Assembly: GCA_009767595.1 (NCBI GenBank)
Contig: VSDK01018949.1
Coordinates: forward strand, 126,754-190,753
From: Symbiodinium kawagutii
Taxonomy: Eukaryota; Sar; Dinophyceae; Suessiales; Symbiodiniaceae
Reading direction: 5' to 3'
DNA: 64,000 nucleotides
The notes below the pieces were generated by a model. That model saw only the letters and a list, made by a program, of their open reading frames with translations, searched no databases and had not been told where the DNA came from. The translations under genes were made by a program, and so were the position numbers. Shown here piece after piece: positions 55,355 through 64,000 of the stretch (its first letter is position 1; every line of letters starts with the position of its first letter).

Positions 55355-56883
55355 TTGCCAGCCATTTTCTTGGATGCTTCCCAAAAGAGTTGCACAAGCT
55401 ACAGCCAAAAGTAGTGAAAGAATCGAAGGATTGGATAAGAGGACTGATCGGGACAAACAATGCAACGTCAAGAAATAGTGATGGCTTCCCGGCAAGCAGT
55501 GCAGAGCTGATGGCACGCGGCTGTTGAACCAAGAGACGCAACGCAGCCAGAGTTCCAATCGTTCTTTGCTCTCACAGGGTTGAGCAGTTCACAGCACTCT
55601 GAGGTCACTGCTGCCTAGGAACCTGCGATTGAGTCCCATATGCCATTTGCCATGATATATTCAAAACTCAACAGATATCTTTCAAATTTTAAGGACGGTC
55701 GAACCATGAACGCAAGCATTAATGTGATTTTTCAACCATGGAGTTACCATTGACCATCATGGTTGGGGCATAATGGTTGACCACTGGACCATGAACCATT
55801 TACTAATCATGTGTTGAAAGCTGTTAATGGTTCATGGTTGGTGGTCAACTAGATAAACGCGCAAGGGTTTCAAATTCTCCTGGAATTCCTCAATTCAAGT
55901 TTCAAAATCTTCTGGTTCAGAAGTGGTTCTTTTTAGCCCCTTTGGGTTCTAAGAGGGTTTTTGAAACACATGTGGGCTCGAAGAACCACCCGGAACTTGG
56001 TCTTCGTTTAATAAGCCACTCAAGACTCAAGTTGGACCCTATTAACACGTAATGGTTACGGTCAACTGATGGCTAACCAATGGTCGACAAAAAGGGTAAT
56101 AGATGGTTGAAACATGGTGGTTGATTAGAAGGGTTGGTTTTTGGTGGGTTACGATGGTTGACCAACGGTTAGTTGCAATGATCGATGATGGTTAGGAACG
56201 CTGGATGGTGACTAATTTGGTTTTAAGCATCAATCATGGTGATCACTCAGGTGATCAAGTCCAACAATGGTGACGGTGAATGCGGATTGACATTGGACGA
56301 TTTTTGTTGATGATTTGACCATGGTCAATAATGGCCAAAAATGACAATGATGGCAACACCATGGCAACCAGGTTCTTATCCTTCCAGGTGGGGCTAGTCG
56401 ACAGTGGTCAATCATAAGGTGGCTTAATGTTTTAAAGAAGGTTGGCATCAGTTGTTATAGTGGATTGGTCGGTGTTTTCAAGAAATATTATGTGTGGGAA
56501 TGGCTCACCAACTGGCGCAAAGGAGTCCGGAACTGATGCGTTGGACTGATTGGATTCCTCGAAGCTATTCAAGTATTGTTAGGATGATGTAATTGCTGGG
56601 TTGGGTTAATTCATGGTTCATCAAAACAAAACAAAATGTTCATTAAAAACTCGTTACATGGCAAACAGGCAATTATATGGCTGCTTCTCAAAATAGGAAA
56701 CCCCCCAAGTCACCCAATATTAACCATTTATAGTAATAACCAACCATGTGTGAGCACCCTTATGTTGAAACACAGCCATATAATAATGATCATTTAGGGA
56801 TGGCATGGGGGTACCACTTTTTATGGATGCACCCCTTGGATTCTTCGCCATTCTGGGTGAACTCAACGGCGGACACCTGCCAG
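55355..56883. other. intergenic or intronic, no firm gene
   Basis: A frame 55345-55527 (KELHKLQPKVVKESKDWI) might be coding or 3' untranslated. After 55650 the DNA is AT-rich with ATGGTTGACCA words and a GGTTTCTCAA-family element at 56679. Confidence 0.35.
56679..56780. mobile_element. GGTTTCTCAA-family element, full length
   Basis: GGCTGCTTCTCAAAATAGGA, CCCCCCAAGTCACCCAATAT, TAGTAATAACCAACCA and the closing TATGTTGAAACACAGCC. The ends are imperfect reverse complements. Confidence 0.5.
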
Positions 56884-56966
56884 GGATCGATCGAGGAGTC
56901 CCAGGGAGAAGTCCCGGAGTCGATCATCAGGCTGCCTGCAGAGTACCGGCTGAGAACCATCATTCT
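56884..56966 (+). CDS. candidate exon, unknown protein
   Basis: Acceptor GGACACCTGCCAG|GGA, donor ATTCT|GTAGGT, phase 0 in and 2 out. Reads GSIEESQGEVPESIIRLPAE then YRLRTII with high G/C third positions. The TAG overlapping the donor makes a terminal exon possible too. The frame is also open upstream (FWVNSTADTCQ). Confidence 0.5.
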
Positions 56967-58039
56967 GTAGGTTTGGGAACTATGTCTATGAAATGTGATG
57001 ATGACTGTAAACGATTATTTGCTGTAGGTTTGTGAGCTATCAATGAAATATGATGCTCGATGATTCTTGACTGCCTTTGAACCTCTGCCACTCTTGAGCG
57101 CCATGCGGGTCTGTTGACAACTCGAGACTCCCCGGGATAGCATCCACGATTTGCTTGACAATGATTGACAAACGGCTGGGGTTGATTTTTTAGGGCCTGA
57201 ACCCTTGCAGCGTCCATTTGAATTTGTTTGAAATGACGAACAACCGCTGACTTGCTCAACATGCAAACACAATGATGTCAATATATCTTATGTATGCATA
57301 TTGTATTCTATCAGTTTGTGTCCTTAAAGAACAATACCACAAGACGGGCTTCATTGTTGACTTGGTGGTGAATGAAACATATCATCACAGTGGACTGGAG
57401 CGGGCTGAACCAAGCTTTGTGGTGACTGTTTTGATGGAATATTTTCTGGGCTTGTCCTATTCGAGTCTTAGATCATCCAGTATGTTTGTAAATTACCCTA
57501 TGCTTCCAGTTCCCATTATTATAGTAGGTAACCAGCTAGTTTCTAACATTCTTGTTGGGGTTGGTTACCTACTACAGTGGTGATTGGAAGCATGGGGTTG
57601 TATTTGGCTTCGTGAGGAGGTTGTTCCTTGGAATGTAGCTGCTCTTGGTTGTTCTCTCTCTGCATGTCTGGCACATACCTGGATGACGGATCATCTATCT
57701 GGCCAAGCAGCCCGCTCGTTCCGCGCACACCCCCAGCACAAGATAATCAATCAGGCCAATGGTTGATGGTTGGCACCACTATGACCGATAGTTGATCCTC
57801 CATTATCAGACATGAAAAAGCATGATCTGTAGGTAGTCAACATGGCTGTCCATGGTTCAGGGCGGTTGACACGTGGTGGTGGGACCGTGCTGCTTCTGAC
57901 CTGGTGATGCATCGAAACAGCGGAACCCCGAACCGCGGCATCAGGTGACAGCGCACACGTCACTCGGCAATGAACTGCAGCAATGGAGAGGTTTCTATTG
58001 ACCAGCATAGTCTGAAAGGTGATTAACAAAATCTAACAA
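56967..58039. other. intergenic or intronic, one inverted-repeat element
   Basis: Holds the CCTATGCTTCCAGT element at 57494-57598. No supported exon. Confidence 0.4.
57494..57598. mobile_element. CCTATGCTTCCAGT inverted-repeat element
   Basis: Starts ACCCTATGCTTCCAGTTCCC, has ATAGTAGGTAACCA, and ends GGTTGGTTACCTACTACAG then GATTGGAAGCATGGGG. Same size and plan as the copy at 18787. Both are preceded by GTAAATT, hinting at a preferred target. Confidence 0.7.
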
Positions 58040-58162
58040 ATGTCCACTGATGGTGATAGACTTGCGAATTCTCATGACGTTGAATCTTCAAGCCATGCAG
58101 TTTCCTTTGCACCAAAACTGCACTGTTTTTTAGTACGGAAGTTTGCTTCAAAACACGCCGAG

Positions 58163-58252
58163 GCCGAGTCTGGTGAGGTGGAAGAAGTGGAAGAAGAGGG
58201 CGAGGAAGAGGAGGAAGAGACGGATGACGAAATCGATGTGGCGTCTCGGCAA
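58163..58252 (+). CDS. acidic exon of the 58-62 kb gene
   Basis: Acceptor AAACACGCCGAG|GCC, donor CGGCAA|GTGGTG, phase 0 at both ends. Reads AESGEVEEVEEEGEEEEEET then DDEIDVASRQ. A longer frame, 58040-58414, starts with an ATG and runs to a TAG, so a 124-residue single-exon gene is the alternative (continuing NACYNTWSIWLSRSQQNHVA). Confidence 0.45.
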
Positions 58253-59633
58253 GTGGTGCTCCGTTCCCGGACCAATGCTTGTTATAACACGTGGTCAATC
58301 TGGTTGAGCCGGAGCCAGCAAAATCATGTCGCGAGTGCAGTCTTAAGAGGGCAAGTTAGGGAGGCATCGATGCCACTGATAGCTTTGCCGAGAACGAGGT
58401 CCAACCCCTCATAGTAAGTTGTTGTGGTGTGTGCGTAGTTCGACTTCAATGGCGCATATGGAAGAAAGTGTGATGATAGCCACTGGTATTTGTTTCGGTG
58501 TTTTCTGGGGCCAGTATATAGCTGTGTTGAGGATTTATTTATGTGAAGACCAGGGAGTCAAAATCAGAAATATTTATTGTATTTTTTTAGGTTATATAAT
58601 ATACATATATGTTTTATGTTTGATTATAGAAGTTAAATAAAATGGAAGTGCCCATAAATGGTGTACCCTCAAAAGTGGTATTTTGCGCGGTTAGGGCGCA
58701 ATTGCGGACAATTTATTGACAAATCTAAAGCGACATATCATTTATCTATAGATCCAACTGATCCAACCTCATCCGGATATCTAGAGGGATTTCAACTGAA
58801 TGCTCAAGGTGGTACCGCGGTCCCACGCTATCCTGCAACTTGAACCGCCTTCGTGAAGACATGGAATTTCTGCCGTTGACACCATAGGGATGTTGTTCGG
58901 TTGAAACGCCCTTGACGATTCTTCAGGCTCGCAGTCATTGATGGTCAAAGCCAGCAAGTGATGGACCTCGAATGTTGGATCTAGTTCAAGGGAGAAAACA
59001 TGATAAAACCATACAATTAAATCAATAAGTTATTCTTCGCTATGGGTTAATCATGGTTAATGATAGCTTTCAACCAACAATAGTGGATAATAGCGGTGAT
59101 TGTTGGCTAGAACTAAAACAATCCATTAAACATAGTTAATTGAGCAGTGATGAAGGCTTGACCACCATATCCCCACTGAGTAATTTTGATCCGGCATTCG
59201 TCCACCATGTATTCCTGTTGAAGCACCTTGCAACTGAGGATCGAGATCACCGGAAGCGAAGCACGCGTGGCTGCAAACATGGGCACGCGACTGAAGCCAA
59301 CAAATATCTTAGCAAAGATTGGGTAGTTCTTTTTAAGATGTACCTATGAACATCCCAATATGGCTAGATGTATAGAATAAGTTCACATATCCAAAGTACG
59401 ATGATATCCTAATACGCCGTATTCACACCAGGGAACATCTTCACATATGGCTAGATGCTGAGATAAACATTCAAACCTGGATTTGGCAGATGTTCACGCC
59501 AATTTTGCTCCGGGAGTTGTACATAGCCAACCTACATCATTGACCATCAACGACCATACGCATCTCAATCACAAACACAACCAACATGCACCGCTTAAAC
59601 AAACAAAAAACATCTAGGAAACGACTAATATAT

Positions 59634-59736
59634 GCTTCTTTCTGAAAACAGGGGTACCCTGAATCATCCAATGCTAATCATTTATATTGATAGACCATCA
59701 ATTTCTCGGGTCCCCAAACTGGCTTGAGAAACCTCC
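59634..59736. mobile_element. GGTTTCTCAA-family element, full length
   Basis: GCTTCTTTCTGAAAACAGGG, ACCCTGAATCATCCAATGC and the closing CTGGCTTGAGAAACCTCC. About 103 bp. Confidence 0.55.
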
Positions 59737-59756
59737 ATAGTCGGTTTTAGGCAAAT

Positions 59757-59833
59757 GGGTTTGTGCCAAAATAGGGTACCAAGCATAACCCACCAGAATA
59801 TGATGATTTTACTAGGAAACTATTGGCACAAAC
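59757..59833. mobile_element. short inverted-repeat element, GTTTGTGCCAA ends
   Basis: GGGTTTGTGCCAAAATAGGG at the start and CTATTGGCACAAAC at the end are reverse complements over about 11 bases. The interior GATTTTACTAGGAAACTATT resembles the element at 38215. It is followed by GGGTCAAAACCCTGTACCCC, a phrase found inverted at 43947-43976 and 52763-52792. Confidence 0.5.
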
Positions 59834-60105
59834 AGCAGTGGGTCAAAACCCTGTACCCCTGGTTCCCCTATCATTAACCACTATTTTCCCTATTATTGTT
59901 GGTTATCATCCCCAATTAATCGTTGGTTAATATTGATCCATAGCCAAATATAGTTGGTATATATCCCCTACTATTGTTGGTTAATATCCCCTATTGTTAA
60001 CCATTAACCAGCTAGTTAACCAAACAAATAAGGTGATGGAAACCACCGGCTAAACCCCATGTTTTCGACCCCGAATGTCCACGTTCAACCGTCCTAGTTT
60101 TTCAG

Positions 60106-60157
60106 GAAGAAGCAGCTCCAGCAGCCAGCGACGTCTCAGTCAGGCGTGGGATCACAG
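60106..60157 (+). CDS. candidate short exon of the 58-62 kb gene
   Basis: Acceptor CCTAGTTTTTCAG|GAA, reading EEAAPAASDVSVRRGIT. Donors: ATCACAG|GTCATG (phase 1) or GTCTCA|GTCAGG (60142, phase 0). Only the second joins the next exon in phase, giving SDVS-VRAESCQ. Confidence 0.5.
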
Positions 60158-60547
60158 GTCATGGGTGAATGGTCAGTAAATGTTTGATAAACGGCTAATA
60201 AGTGGTTAATAAGTGGTTAGTTTTGTAAGAAATTGAAAGAATATGTTTAACAAATGCTTAAATAAGTGGTTAATAAGTGTTTAATCAGCGATTAATAAGC
60301 GGTTGATAAAGCAGTGAACAGATGCTTGCTAAGTGGTGAAGAAGTGGTTGAACACTTTCTAATACGTGGTCAAGGATGGTTAATCACCGCTTAAAGTTAG
60401 CTAATACTCATGGTTGATAGTGGCTGCATGCTGAAATTTCACCCACCCAATCGAAGAAACGCAGGAGCTTGGTGGTGGCACCAGTAATACGAATGATTTT
60501 CCAACTTCCCCAAGATAGTTTCCCCAGCAAACGTACCCACTGTTGAG

Positions 60548-60603
60548 GTTCGGGCTGAAAGCTGTCAGGCGCAGGTGGAAGAGAGGTTGGACAGGCGATG
60601 GGG
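60548..60603 (+). CDS. exon of the 58-62 kb gene, coiled-coil
   Basis: Acceptor CCCACTGTTGAG|GTT, donor GATGGGG|GTGTGA, phase 0 in and 2 out. Reads VRAESCQAQVEERLDRRW. Joins the terminal exon in phase to give DRRWGLLSQLKQ. Confidence 0.6.
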
Positions 60604-60977
60604 GTGTGAAGCAAGGGGCAGGGATCGTGGTCCTTGATAAGAGGAAACATGCCGATTTGTCAATTGGCAAAGGATTGACCGTTTGGAGCAAATTCGAGAA
60701 ATCCATGTCATCAAATCATTGCCGCAGAAAAGCATGTCCTGTGATGAAGATTTTAAGTTCAACTCTCGGTTTTTTTTCACACACCAAAGTGCTGGTTCCG
60801 ACTTTTTACTTCGCATCCCCTTGTACGGCATTGATGCCTAAACATACTAGGTCCCTAGCGCTTACTAATTCCCAAGTGCTACGTCCTTCTAGCCACTTGA
60901 CTCTTTCCGCGCATGCATCCTAACGTCTGACTTTGTCCTTGACTTTCTACTTTCTACATTGAGCTCTCTACGTATAT

Positions 60978-61095
60978 ATATATATATATACATATATTTT
61001 ATATATATATATATATATTATATCTCTTTAAATACAAATATCTTTATAGGCAAGTATATGTATATATATATATTTTTTTATATATATGTATATAT
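60978..61095. repeat. (TA)n tracts in the last intron
   Basis: Several TA runs (60976-60990, 61003-61018, 61064-61074 and nearby) separated by T-rich sequence. Confidence 0.9.
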
Positions 61096-61248
61096 CCAAT
61101 GAAACTTCGTAGATGCTTCCCAGTTTCAGCTTGTTTTGCAGACTTTCCGTTTCTTTTGCTCACTAATCCCTTCCCCTAATACTAGTAATCAGGTTCCCCC
61201 CAAATAGTAATAGGACTACTTTCCTAGGACCACTTGAAAACCTGTCAG

Positions 61249-61855
61249 GCTCCTCAGCCAGCTGAAGCAGACCGAGAACTTCGGAAGCAATGGCGCAGCA
61301 CATCGCAGCTCCCGGACCGCTTCCCAGGAAGCAGCTGGGCACCAAAGTGGATCGGAAGCAGATGGAGACCAGGAAGATGCCAAGTCATCCGAATCAGATC
61401 TGGTAATTGAGCACGACTTCCAAAAGGTGCAAACACGGCGAGATCACCAAGATGTGGAAAGTCCAGCCGATCAGCCTGAGATGCCGGCAGATCATCAAGA
61501 GATGCCAGCAAATCAGTCAGAGATGCCAGCAGTCCAGTCAGAGATGCAGGCAGTCCAGTCAGAGATGCCGGCAGATCAGTCAGAGATGCCAGCGGATCAG
61601 TCAGCGATGCAAGCTGATCAGTCAGAGATGCCAGCAGATCAGTCAGAGATGCCGGCAGATCAGTCAGCGATGCCAGCAGATCAGTCAGAGATGCCGGCAG
61701 ATCAGTCAGAGATGCCAGCGGATCAGTCAGAGATGCCAGCAGATCAGTCAGAGATGCCAGCAGATAAGTCAGAAAGACCATCAGATCACCAGGAGATGAA
61801 AGATCTCACTGCTTTGGTCGAAAGTGTTGAAGTGCAAACAAGCACGACTGACTGA
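61249..61855 (+). CDS. terminal exon with sixteen 7-residue repeats
   Basis: Acceptor CTTGAAAACCTGTCAG|G completes the phase-2 codon of the exon at 60548 and opens 201 codons to a TGA at 61853. First part: LLSQLKQTENFGSNGAAHRS, then acidic SGSEADGDQEDAKSSESDLV and IEHDFQKVQTRRDHQDVE. Then sixteen 7-residue units, consensus ADQSEMP with variants such as ADHQEMP and ADKSERP. It ends MKDLTALVESVEVQTSTTD. Codon bias stays the same through unique and repeated parts, and unit substitutions keep the frame. Probably a disordered acidic repeat. Function unknown. The minus strand is open as well (LTDLLAS repeats) but lacks unique coding flanks. Confidence 0.65.
61468..61795. repeat. 21-bp minisatellite inside the terminal exon
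   Basis: Sixteen units, consensus GATCAGTCAGAGATGCCAGCA with one base over twenty omitted from runs elsewhere. Unit length is a multiple of three and no unit carries a frameshift. Confidence 0.85.
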
Positions 61856-62662
61856 CTGATCCTTGTCAGGATCTTGCAGGGACAGCATGTCCAGGTGGAT
61901 CAAAGGAATTGGAATCGTCGGAACGGATGCTGGAAATTGCCAGGTGGCGAGTGCATGTGAACCACAGTTTGACATGCAGTTGACATGATTTGACGTGTGC
62001 AGAAATTCGACGGATGGGTAGAATCCCATAGAGATACAGAAACTGCAGGTGTTTTGCTGTTACAAACCATCAAAATGCCACGTACAAACATGTTTGGCTT
62101 TCAGAACAGCAAAATATCTTGCCATTTTCAATTATCAAATGCAATGCCCTGTCCAAACCAAGAATAGAACATGATTCATGGTCATTGATTTGATTTGTGA
62201 GTTTTTCATTCATGAATGTATCTTCTATATATATATGTGGGTTTATGTATATATATGTATATTGTTTAATCATGTCTAATTGATGAGCCGATGTGCGCAA
62301 GAAGTCGTCTATCCCCGTGGCATTGGGGTCGTCCATCCCCTTCGTCTTGGCTGACTTGGTGCAGTGGGATTGCCAATTAGGATGGCCAACAAGATGAAGT
62401 ACGTGAAGATGACTTTGAAAATTATGTTGCTTCTCTATTGGCAACAATTATTTCGAATTTGTATTCTGGCATATTCTGGCAATTATCATTTCTTACCTGT
62501 ATTTTGATGCCGACACATATATCGTTTTATTTCCCCATACCCCATGTTTCTAAGAAACACCCCAAACCCTACCCCTTATTCCTAGCCCCAACCCCCAATA
62601 TCCCAACCTAATCCTTATATTTTTATACCGGCCCCCAAAACCATAAATACAAAAATAGAATT
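61856..62662. other. intergenic, no supported gene
   Basis: Anonymous sequence with a TA/TATG tract at 62225-62265 and a C-rich CCCCAAACCCTACCCC stretch near 62555-62600. Confidence 0.4.
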
Positions 62663-62720
62663 ATGAATAAGATTACTTTACTTCGTATGATCCCCACCAT
62701 GACATGTAAATCTGACACAG

Positions 62721-62955
62721 GTCTATCTGGCATAGCTTTTGACATTCTTTCTGGCATAGCTTCTGGCATTCTATTTGGTATAGCGTTTGATATTCTATCT
62801 GGCATAGCTTTTGACATTTTATTTGACATAGCTTTTGACATTATATCTGGCATAGCTTTTGGCATTATATCTGGCATAGCTTTTGGCATGGTATTTGGCC
62901 TAGCTTTTGGGATTCTATTTGGCATAGCTTTTGGCATTATATTTGGCAGTTTTTT
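62721..62955. repeat. 24-bp tandem repeat (TCTGGCATAGCT + TTTGACATTCTA)
   Basis: About ten units of 24 bases, each a diverged dimer of a 12-base word. Both strands are open: plus (62663-63064) gives a hydrophobic SGIAFDIL repeat, minus gives MPKAMPDI. Openness on both strands is a consequence of the unit, so coding is not supported. Confidence 0.8.
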
Positions 62956-63059
62956 TTATATTATATTTTATTTTATTTTTGGTATTTTATTTGGCACAGC
63001 TGTTGGTATTGTGTCTGGTATAGCTTTTGGTATTTTATTTAATATAATTTTATATTATA

Positions 63060-64000
63060 TTTAATATAATTGTTTTTTTTTTTAAATATATTTTTTGATA
63101 TTTTTATTTGGTATAATTTTAAATATTTTTGAAATATATTCATTGTTTTTTATTTAATATATATCTTTTTATTTTATTTGGGATATTTTTTATTATGTTA
63201 TTTAATTTTGGTTTTGATATGGTATTTGGTTTAGTTTTGGGTATTTTATTTGGTTTAGTTTTTGGTATTTATTATTAGATGGTAGGATATATTATATATG
63301 GATTGGTGAAATTAAGGTTTAATAGGGAATATTGGTTATAAATTGTTGAGGTTGAAATTTTAGGTATATTAAATGGAGATAAATTTAGATGAAATTTAAT
63401 TTAAAATATTAAATTTAAATAATAATTAATATTTTTATTTTTTTAAAATTTATTTAATAATTTTAAATATTTTTTTTATTTTTAATTATTTTATTTTTAT
63501 AATTTTTTAAATGTTAAATTTTAAAATTAATTATTTAATAATTTATTATAATTATTAATTTAAAATTAATTAATTAAAAATTAAATTAATAATTTTAAAT
63601 TAAAATAATAATTAATAATAATAAAAATATATATTAAATTATTAATTATAAAATATTATTTATTTTATTAAATTATTTAAATATATATTATTTTTTTAAT
63701 ATTTTTATTTATTTTATTTAAAATATATTATTTATAAGAAAATAATATAAAATATTTTATTATTTTTTTTCTATTTTTAAAAAATATATATAATTTTATT
63801 GGGAGGTAGGGGGAATTTAAAAAAAAATAAATTATATATATGTATATATTTTAAAAAAAAATAATAAAGATTAAAAAAAATTATTTAATTTAAAATAATA
63901 ATTATTATATTATTTTAATATTATTAAAAAAAATATTTTTATTTAATATTTAGAATAATATTTTTATTTATATTTTTTTTGGATATATTTTTTGATATTC
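63060..64000. other. extremely AT-rich tract to the window end
   Basis: Nearly all A and T with long homopolymers, continuing from the decaying TTTGGTATTTTATT words of the 24-bp repeat. No coding signal. It resembles neither a dinoflagellate mitochondrial gene nor a plastid minicircle gene that I can recognise. Confidence 0.6.

Larger units (their letters stand above)
58415..60105. other. intron or intergenic, repeat-rich
   Basis: AT-rich. Contains a GGTTTCTCAA-family copy (59634-59736) and a second small inverted-repeat element (59757-59833), then a run of ACCA/TTGGTTA words. No supported exon. Confidence 0.45.

Noticed and set aside
62623-63064. Hydrophobic SGIAFDIL-repeat ORF and its minus-strand MPKAMPDI partner
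   Set aside because: A 24-bp tandem repeat without stops in either strand; no start context, unique domain or splice support.
1-64000. CRISPR array, prophage, bacterial operon or integron
   Set aside because: Tandem repeats here are microsatellites or minisatellites without unique spacers, and no cas, phage or integrase frame is present.

Overview
The window looks like nuclear DNA of a dinoflagellate (a Symbiodiniaceae-like genome is the best guess; this is inference, not proof). The reasons are in the sequence. There are short GC-rich exons with strong G/C third-position bias inside long AT-rich introns. Most acceptors read AG|G. Several donors are GC or GA instead of GT, and every one of these follows GAG. 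The intergenic DNA is packed with small inverted-repeat elements and microsatellites. I see no bacterial operons, no rRNA or tRNA genes, no CRISPR and no autonomous transposon. Almost all convincing coding sequence is on the + strand. Open frames rarely show the genes here, so the exons were found by reading codon bias, splice sites and phase by eye.

Layout. 0-11 kb: isolated candidate exons in repeat-rich DNA, plus a nested palindrome and inverted-repeat complex at 4.7-5.9 kb. 11.8-13.2 kb: an intronless caspase-fold (metacaspase-like) gene with a membrane segment and a Gly/Ala-rich tail, the clearest single ORF. 13.5-16.6 kb: weak candidates. 16.6-24.4 kb: an array of a repeated three-exon cassette, with six copies of the leading exon, four of them in full units. 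The outermost leading-exon copies run into serine-codon or other triplet repeats. 26.8-27.6 kb: a small candidate gene with a hydrophobic C-terminus.

28.1-53.9 kb: the main find. I assembled by hand a 22-exon, 25.8-kb gene (about 820 aa) whose splice phases agree from exon to exon. It has leucine-rich-repeat-like segments near the middle of its N-terminal half, then a TFIIS N-terminal (LW/MED26-type) helical bundle split over two exons, then a segment resembling the TFIIS central domain, then a novel C-terminus. No TFIIS zinc ribbon is seen. Its introns are about 90% of the gene and hold dozens of short inverted-repeat elements and degenerate ACCAT/GGTTGATGG DNA.

54-55.4 kb: further coding sequence whose frame I cannot settle; it may be an alternative 3' end of the main gene or a new gene. 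56.9-61.9 kb: an acidic/coiled-coil gene ending in a long exon of sixteen 7-residue repeats (consensus ADQSEMP). 62-64 kb: a 24-bp tandem repeat, then about 1 kb of almost pure A/T.

The genes share no obvious pathway. The TFIIS-like protein suggests a transcription or chromatin role and the caspase-like protein a membrane-linked proteolytic or signalling role. Exon boundaries are hand-made predictions and have not been checked against transcripts.
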